Shown here: positions 13,031 through 16,914 of the stretch, one piece after another
Numbering within the stretch: the first letter of the stretch is position 1
Layout of the letters: each line of letters starts with the position of its first letter
From: Ruminiclostridium sp.
Lineage (GTDB): Bacteria; Bacillota; Clostridia; Oscillospirales; Oscillospiraceae
Assembly (NCBI GenBank): GCA_017560855.1
Contig: JAFZEB010000142.1
Location: 1 to 16,914, forward strand
DNA: 16,914 nt
Reading direction: 5' to 3'
The notes under the pieces: generated by a model
Database searches by the model: none
Seen by the model: only the letters and a program-made list of their open reading frames with translations
What the model was told of the DNA's origin: nothing
Made by a program: the position numbers and the translations under genes

Positions 13031-13271
13031 AAAGCACCCGTTGGGTGCTTCAGATGATGAAAAACCTCGTAGAGTTTCGCCGTCGCAACGGCGAAAAAAG
13101 CCAAGTGGGTTTTCTGGCGCGACATGTGCGTGCCAGAAAACACTTCTCGGCCTGCAAACGTGGAAATTGTGTGCCGCAGGTGCACAATTTATGCGATGCA
13201 GCAGGCCGCAATCCCCTATGTCGGAAAAGGCTGCGCCTTTTCCGACAGGCGAAAGCACCCGTTGGGTGCTT
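13031..13271. repeat. Multi-hairpin element with identical end hairpins
   Basis: The 20-base hairpin AAGCACCC-GTT-GGGTGCTT, with one preceding A, occurs at both ends (13032-13050 and 13253-13271). The left copy is flanked by an A-rich run and the right by T6, so each can terminate transcription leaving the element. Between them are four more hairpins with mostly 3-4 nt loops: 13075-13083 with 13088-13096; 13110-13118 with 13132-13140; 13164-13175 with 13179-13190, with two wobble pairs; and 13220-13231 with 13235-13246. CGGCCTGC (13148-13155) also pairs with GCAGGCCG (13201-13208), enclosing the fourth hairpin. Overlapping open frames on both strands have no ribosome sites and are explained by the structure. 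It could be a dispersed repeat (MITE-like) or a structured RNA. Right-end hairpin placement also suits the terminator of the gene at 13277-13609. Confidence 0.75.
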
Positions 13272-13276
13272 TTTTC

Positions 13277-13609
13277 TCATTCCCAGCTCTTCCACACCTC
13301 AGGCTGGTTGCCCACGGTGGCCACCTTGCCGTTTCTCACGATGGGGGTCTTCAGGAGGGTGGGGTTATCCAGGATCTTTTCGATCTTGTCCTGGGGATAG
13401 GCCAGGTACTGCAGGAGAACGGCGTCGGGATGCTTCTCGTCGATGAGTTCCTCCAGCTTCACCGAGCGCATCACAGAGTTCAGTTCTCCCTTGCTGATGC
13501 CGTACTTGTTCAGGTCGATGTACTGATATTTCACCCGGCGTTCCTTAAAATAACGCTCGGCCTTCTTGGTCTCAAAGCATTTGGACTTGCCAAAAATCTG
13601 AATGTTCAT
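13277..13609 (-). CDS. ArsC/Spx-family thioredoxin-fold protein
   Basis: The 110-residue product has the ArsC-family layout: MNIQIFGKSKCFETKKAERYF (first strand, then C11 and helix) and LLKTPIVRNGKVATVG near the end, with the TP preceding the strand as in the arsenate reductase/Spx fold. Only one cysteine is in the active-site position (C11, motif CFET), so it is not a CXXC Spx. It fits the YffB/ArsC-like group of unclear reductase role. KAAERR-type residues after the cysteine support glutathione- or thioredoxin-linked chemistry only loosely. The ATG at 13609 has an AAAGGCGGG site. It stands alone with its own promoter. Confidence 0.8.
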   Translation of the reverse strand: MNIQIFGKSKCFETKKAERYFKERRVKYQYIDLNKYGISKGELNSVMRSVKLEELIDEKHPDAVLLQYLAYPQDKIEKILDNPTLLKTPIVRNGKVATVGNQPEVWKSWE

Positions 13610-13634
13610 GGTTTTCCCGCCTTTCTTCCTGTAT

Positions 13635-13664
13635 AGTTTACCACATTTTGAACCAAACGCACAA
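13635..13664 (-). promoter_or_regulatory. Promoter of the ArsC-like gene
   Basis: TTGTGC (13659-13664), an 18-base spacer, and TAAACT (13635-13640) with a TGG extension on the minus strand, about 26 bases before the start codon. Confidence 0.6.
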
Positions 13665-13701
13665 CCCGGCAGAAAAAAATGTATACTTTTTCCTCCTTTG
13701 A

Positions 13702-13710
13702 TGCTATACT
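13702..13710 (+). promoter_or_regulatory. Extended -10 promoter for the RNase J gene
   Basis: TGCTATACT is a good extended -10; the -35 region (around 13682-13687) is weak. If used, the RNase J transcript carries a leader of about 215 bases. Confidence 0.5.
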
Positions 13711-13932
13711 ATACCAGATATTATTTGGGTGTCCTTTGGATGGTACACCCCCACATGTGAACACAGACCCATGCACAGACCTGCAGAATTTAGGTTTGGG
13801 GAAGCCGGGCGGACCCGCCGCGAGACAGGGCGGACGGGTGAGCTTTGGGGCCTCCCTTACTTTGTGCTACCTTTCTATCGGTATTTTTTACGAAACGGCC
13901 TGTGCCTGGGGACTTTATAAAAAGGAGTAACC
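13711..13932 (+). other. Long, structured 5' leader of RNase J
   Basis: No gene is seen here; a short open frame from 13679 lacks a ribosome site. The leader contains GGGTGT/ACACCC (within about 13726-13750), a palindromic CACATGTG, a GC-rich purine-heavy stretch with CGGG/CCCG pairing (about 13806-13850), and two similar TTTGGGG-containing segments. The length and structure suggest post-transcriptional control, perhaps self-cleavage by RNase J as other RNases regulate their own mRNAs; this is inference. Confidence 0.4.
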
Positions 13933-15591
13933 ATGGCAGAAAAACTGAAAATCATCCCTCTGGGCGGCCTGAACGAGATCGGCAAGAATCTCACCGTCTA
14001 TGAGTACGGCGGCGACATCATTGTCGTCGATGTGGGTATGGGATTCCCCGATGACGATATGTACGGCATCGACGTGGTCATCCCCGACGTCAGCTACCTC
14101 ATCAAGCACCAGGATAAGATCCGGGGCATCTTCCTGACCCACGGACACGAGGACCACATCGGCGCCCTGCCCTATGTCCTGCGGTCCTTCAACGCCCCCA
14201 TCTACGCCACCCCCATGACCCTGGGCCTGGTGAAGCTGAAGCTGGAGGAGCACAAGCTCCTGGACACCGCCAAGCTGGTCACCTGTGAGGCCGGCGATAT
14301 GATCCAGGCGGGCAAGTTCTCCGTGGAGTTCATCCACGCCAACCACTCCATCGCCGACTCCGTGAGCTTTGCCATCAAGTGCCCCGTGGGCACCGTGGTC
14401 CACACCGGCGACTTCAAGATCGACCCCACTCCCATCAAGGGCAAGATCATGGATCTGACCCGTCTGGGCGAACTGGGCAAGGAAGGCGTCCTGGCCATGC
14501 TGGCCGACTCCACCAACGTGGAGCGCCCCGGCCACACCCGTTCTGAACGTGCGGTGGGCGCCAGCTTCGATGTCCTCTTCAAGAACTGCGACGAGCGCAT
14601 CATCGTCACCACCTTCGCCTCCAACGTAGACCGCATCCAGCAGATCATCCGGGTGGCCGACCGCTACGGCCGCAAGGTGGCCATCACCGGCCGCAGCATG
14701 GAAAATTCCATCCGGGTGGCCACCGAGCTGGGCTACACGGAGATCCCCGAAGGGGTCCTGGTGGACATCAACCACATCAAGTCCCTGCCCAAAAACAAAA
14801 TTTGCATCATCACCACCGGCAGCCAGGGCGAACCCATGTCCGCCCTCTCCCGCATCGCCTACTCCACCCACAAGCAGGTGGAGATCCAGCCCGGCGACCG
14901 TGTCATCATCTCTGCCTCCGCCGTCCCCGGCAACGAGTCTGCGGTGAACAACGTCATCAATGAGCTCTACCGGAAGAACGCCGAGGTGGTCAATGAGTTC
15001 ACCGGCACCCTCCACGTGTCCGGCCACGCCTGCCAGGACGAGCTGAAGATCATCCACGCCCTGGTGCGGCCCAAGTTCTTTATCCCCGTCCACGGCGAGC
15101 AGCGCCAGCTGAAGACCCATGCCCGGGTGGCCCAGGAGATGGGCACCCCCGGGAACAACGTCATCATCGGCGATGTGGGCCGGGTCATTGAGCTGACCCC
15201 CAGCTCCGCCCAGCTGGCGGGCACCGTCCCCTCCGGCCGTGTCTTTGTGGACGGCTACGGCGTAGGCGACGTGGGCAGCGTAGTCCTCCGTGACCGCCGC
15301 CACCTGGCCCAGGACGGCATGATCGTGGTGGTGGTCTCCCTGTCCGGCATCACCGGCGAGCTGGTTTCCGGCCCCGACCTCATCACCCGCGGCTTCGTCT
15401 ACGTGAAGGAGTCCGAGGACCTGATGGAGGAGCTGCGTGAGGTTGCCCTCCTGTCCCTGGAGGACTGCCAGATGCGCAACATCAACGACTGGGCCACCAT
15501 CAAGTCCGCCATGAAGGGAGAGATGTCCCGGTTCCTGTACAAGAAGACCAAGCGTAACCCCATGATCCTCCCTGTCATCATGGAAGTCTAA
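13933..15591 (+). CDS. rnj: Ribonuclease J
   Basis: RNase J is a metallo-beta-lactamase/beta-CASP enzyme with 5' exonuclease and endonuclease activity, central to mRNA decay and rRNA maturation in Firmicutes. At 552 residues the length is typical. The metal site HGHEDHIG (70-77) is intact, followed by VHTGDFKIDPTP, the beta-CASP region with ITTGSQGEPMSAL, and HVSGHACQDELK with the late histidine. The opening LKIIPLGGLNEIGKN is family-typical. The start ATG has AAAAAGGAG upstream. The end of the protein is a short C-terminal domain (about 450-552) involved in dimer formation in known structures. It is a single-gene unit with a terminator just after the stop. The product could be RNase J1 or the sole RNase J of the organism. 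Confidence 0.97.
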   Translation: MAEKLKIIPLGGLNEIGKNLTVYEYGGDIIVVDVGMGFPDDDMYGIDVVIPDVSYLIKHQDKIRGIFLTHGHEDHIGALPYVLRSFNAPIYATPMTLGLVKLKLEEHKLLDTAKLVTCEAGDMIQAGKFSVEFIHANHSIADSVSFAIKCPVGTVVHTGDFKIDPTPIKGKIMDLTRLGELGKEGVLAMLADSTNVERPGHTRSERAVGASFDVLFKNCDERIIVTTFASNVDRIQQIIRVADRYGRKVAITGRSMENSIRVATELGYTEIPEGVLVDINHIKSLPKNKICIITTGSQGEPMSALSRIAYSTHKQVEIQPGDRVIISASAVPGNESAVNNVINELYRKNAEVVNEFTGTLHVSGHACQDELKIIHALVRPKFFIPVHGEQRQLKTHARVAQEMGTPGNNVIIGDVGRVIELTPSSAQLAGTVPSGRVFVDGYGVGDVGSVVLRDRRHLAQDGMIVVVVSLSGITGELVSGPDLITRGFVYVKESEDLMEELREVALLSLEDCQMRNINDWATIKSAMKGEMSRFLYKKTKRNPMILPVIMEV

Positions 15592-15601
15592 ACCAGATAA
15601 G

Positions 15602-15631
15602 AAAAGGAGCGGCATAGGCCGCTCCTTTTTT
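15602..15631. terminator. Bidirectional terminator between rnj and the SASP gene
   Basis: AAAAGGAGCGGC (15602-15613) pairs with GCCGCTCCTTTT (15618-15629), loop ATAG, then more T residues. A runs on the left give a U-tract for the minus strand too, so it serves both convergent genes. Confidence 0.93.
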
Positions 15632-15642
15632 ATTCGGTCAGG

Positions 15643-15876
15643 TTACTCTTCGGTGGAACCGGAGTTGGTCAGCTTGTTCTCATAGGACTGGATCATCTTC
15701 TTGACCATCTGGCCGCCGATGGAACCGGCCTCACGGGAGGTCAGAGAGCCGTTGTAGCCCTTCTTCAGGTTGACGCCCACCTCGCTGGCGGCCTCCATCT
15801 TGAACTTGTCCATGGCGGCGCGGGCCTCGGGGACCATGATGCGGTTGCTGCCGGAAGAAGACTTGTTGCTTGCCAT
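15643..15876 (-). CDS. Alpha/beta-type small acid-soluble spore protein
   Basis: The 77-residue protein carries both signature blocks of the family: VPEARAAMDKFKMEAASEVGV (about 15-35), containing the region where the germination protease cuts, and GSLTSREAGSIGGQMVKKMI (about 43-62), which binds DNA. These proteins coat spore DNA and protect it from UV and heat, then feed the germinating cell. Length is normal. AAAAAGGAG lies eight bases before the ATG. The 5' region of about 100 bases has two small hairpins (GCCGTC/GACGGC at 15914-15931, AACGG/CCGTT at about 15933-15949). A poor SigG-like GTATA (15982-15986) is present upstream, but a matching -10 at the right distance is unclear. Confidence 0.95.
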   Translation of the reverse strand: MASNKSSSGSNRIMVPEARAAMDKFKMEAASEVGVNLKKGYNGSLTSREAGSIGGQMVKKMIQSYENKLTNSGSTEE

Positions 15877-16075
15877 ATTGATTTCTCCTTTTTGAGATCT
15901 TTTTCGTGTTCAGGCCGTCTCTGGTGACGGCAAACGGTCTTGCGCCGTTCTGGTGGTTATGATTGCCCGGAGAACGATCAATATACAGCAAAGTCAGACT
16001 GAAAAAAACGGAAACCGTGGAAGTTCCTTTCCTTCTCCGTCATATTTTTGTAAGGTTGCCGAAAGTCCTCGAAGA

Positions 16076-16104
16076 TTGACTTCACTCTTCCCAAGGAGTA
16101 TAAT
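16076..16104 (+). promoter_or_regulatory. Strong promoter of the LtaS-family gene
   Basis: TTGACT (16076-16081), a 17-base spacer, and TATAAT (16099-16104) is a near-perfect SigA promoter. The predicted leader is about 45 bases. Confidence 0.85.
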
Positions 16105-16154
16105 ACCAGATTAAGTGATACCCACTTTTGACACAGAAAGAATGTGGATCAAGT

Positions 16155-16914
16155 ATGAAAACATTCAACCAATTTGAAAAAATAGACCGAAAGATCGAGC
16201 AGGGCCTCCAGGAAGCCGAATCCATGACCAAGCGGGCTTGGCTGGAAAAGCTGACCCAGAACAGCTTTGCCTTTGCCGTGGTCTGGTCTCTGGTGCTCAA
16301 TCTCATCATCGAGACCCTGGGCCGGTTCTCCACCACCGACCTTTTGGGGGGCATCCGGTTCCTCATCGACGAACCCCTGGTCTTCTGCTACAATGCCCTG
16401 CTGATCTTCGCCACCCTGCTGATCGCCTCGGTCTTCAAGCGGCGGGTCTTCACCTTCATCATCATCTCGGTGTTCTGGCTGGCCATCGGCATCATCAACG
16501 GCGTCATCCTCACCCAGCGCATGACCCCCTTCACGGTGAAGGACCTGAGCAACGTGAAGGACGGCGCCACCATCGTCACCAACTATCTGGCCCCCTGGCA
16601 CATGGTCCTCATCGCCATTGCCGCCCTGGCGGCCATCGGAGGCATGGTCTGGCTGTTCCTGAAAGGCCCCCGGAAGGAGAACGTCAAGCGGAAGCGAAAT
16701 CTGGCCGTGGTGGTCCTGGTCTTCCTCCTCTGCCTGGGCTCCACCTCCTTTATGATCCGCATCGGTCAGGTCCAGACCTTCTTCGGCAACCTGGCTTATG
16801 CCTACCGGGATTATGGCGTGGTCTACTGCTTCATCAACACCTGGCTGAACACCGGCATCAGCAAACCGGCGGGCTACAGCGAAGAGATGATCCAGAACAT
16901 TTTCAAGCCCGAGG
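16155..16914 (+). CDS. LtaS-family (lipoteichoic acid synthase-like) membrane enzyme, N-terminal part
   Basis: The gene runs off the right edge after 253 codons. Visible are an N-terminal basic, helical cytoplasmic stretch (about 1-35) and about five membrane segments (roughly 37-57, 72-94, 97-117, 152-175, 185-203). A juxtamembrane segment with FFGNLAYAYRDYGVVYCF follows, a pattern typical of LtaS-like proteins just before the extracellular sulfatase-type domain, which lies beyond the window. LtaS enzymes transfer glycerol-phosphate units from phosphatidylglycerol to build lipoteichoic acid; relatives make related cell-surface phosphate polymers. The ATG at 16155 has only a weak ribosome site (AGAAAG). 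A competing ATG at 16142 is in another frame. The catalytic domain is not seen, so activity is family inference. Confidence 0.85.
   Translation, partial: MKTFNQFEKIDRKIEQGLQEAESMTKRAWLEKLTQNSFAFAVVWSLVLNLIIETLGRFSTTDLLGGIRFLIDEPLVFCYNALLIFATLLIASVFKRRVFTFIIISVFWLAIGIINGVILTQRMTPFTVKDLSNVKDGATIVTNYLAPWHMVLIAIAALAAIGGMVWLFLKGPRKENVKRKRNLAVVVLVFLLCLGSTSFMIRIGQVQTFFGNLAYAYRDYGVVYCFINTWLNTGISKPAGYSEEMIQNIFKPE

Noticed and set aside
13031..13271. CRISPR-like reading of the two identical 20-mers
   Set aside because: Only two copies, about 220 bases apart, each self-complementary and beside A/T runs; spacing and number do not fit a CRISPR array.
13041..13636. Several overlapping open frames over the hairpin element (both strands)
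   Set aside because: They run through repeats and hairpins, have no ribosome sites and overlap the ArsC-like gene; explained by the structure instead.
13679..13930. Small plus-strand frame in the RNase J leader
   Set aside because: No ribosome site, no recognisable features, and it overlaps structured leader sequence.
13915..15615. Minus-strand open frame of 566 codons opposite RNase J
   Set aside because: It mirrors a clearly functional gene with intact catalytic motifs; its composition (H, G, V, D-rich) is that of an antisense shadow and it has no ribosome site.

Overview
The window looks like a chromosomal piece of a GC-rich, endospore-forming Clostridia member, most likely an Oscillospiraceae bacterium of the Flavonifractor / Pseudoflavonifractor / Lawsonibacter kind. 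The reasons are the yabP-yabQ-divIC-S1 order (sporulation and division genes arranged as in Bacillus and Clostridia), an alpha/beta-type SASP, a NiaR regulator, RNase J, a long-form ribosome hibernation factor, an LtaS-type enzyme, Firmicutes-style promoters and Shine-Dalgarno sites, and GC-rich codon use. The genus is inference from overall character.

Layout. 1-2220: the start of a phage packaging module on the minus strand (small terminase-like protein, large terminase, portal), running off the left edge. 2300-2540: a strong terminator and a 34-residue lysine/serine-rich microprotein gene with a possible sporulation-type promoter. 2554-4960: an OmpR-type response regulator and its membrane histidine kinase, ending at an intrinsic terminator. 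5060-6790: yabP-yabQ-divIC-S1 protein. 6811-7689: a low-GC segment with one orphan gene; it appears to sit inside a former bidirectional terminator, whose two arms are now almost 900 bp apart. 7718-8610: a small mechanosensitive channel (minus). 8640-8770: a candidate small RNA (minus). 8852-9544: hpf with its promoter and a UUCG terminator. 9556-9626: an array of short hairpins alternating with TTCAT boxes. 9629-12982: a minus-strand niacin operon, pncB-niaR-orphan PTS-type IIC membrane protein, from one strong promoter overlapped by a palindrome. 13031-13271: a roughly 240-bp multi-hairpin element with identical 20-nt hairpins at each end. 13277-13664: an ArsC/Spx-like protein (minus). 13702-15631: RNase J with a long leader and terminator. 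15643-15876: SASP (minus). 16076-end: a strong promoter and the start of an LtaS-family membrane enzyme.

How the genes fit together. Most protein genes belong to well-known families. NiaR probably represses its own operon when niacin is plentiful, and the co-transcribed IIC-like protein has no visible EIIA/EIIB partner, which makes it a candidate vitamin transporter. The sporulation/division cluster is conserved in order. The most unusual content is non-coding: two hairpin-rich elements (9489-9660 and 13031-13271), the split terminator around the low-GC segment, and the candidate small RNA. No rRNA, tRNA or CRISPR array was seen. All statements come from reading the sequence; no database search was done.
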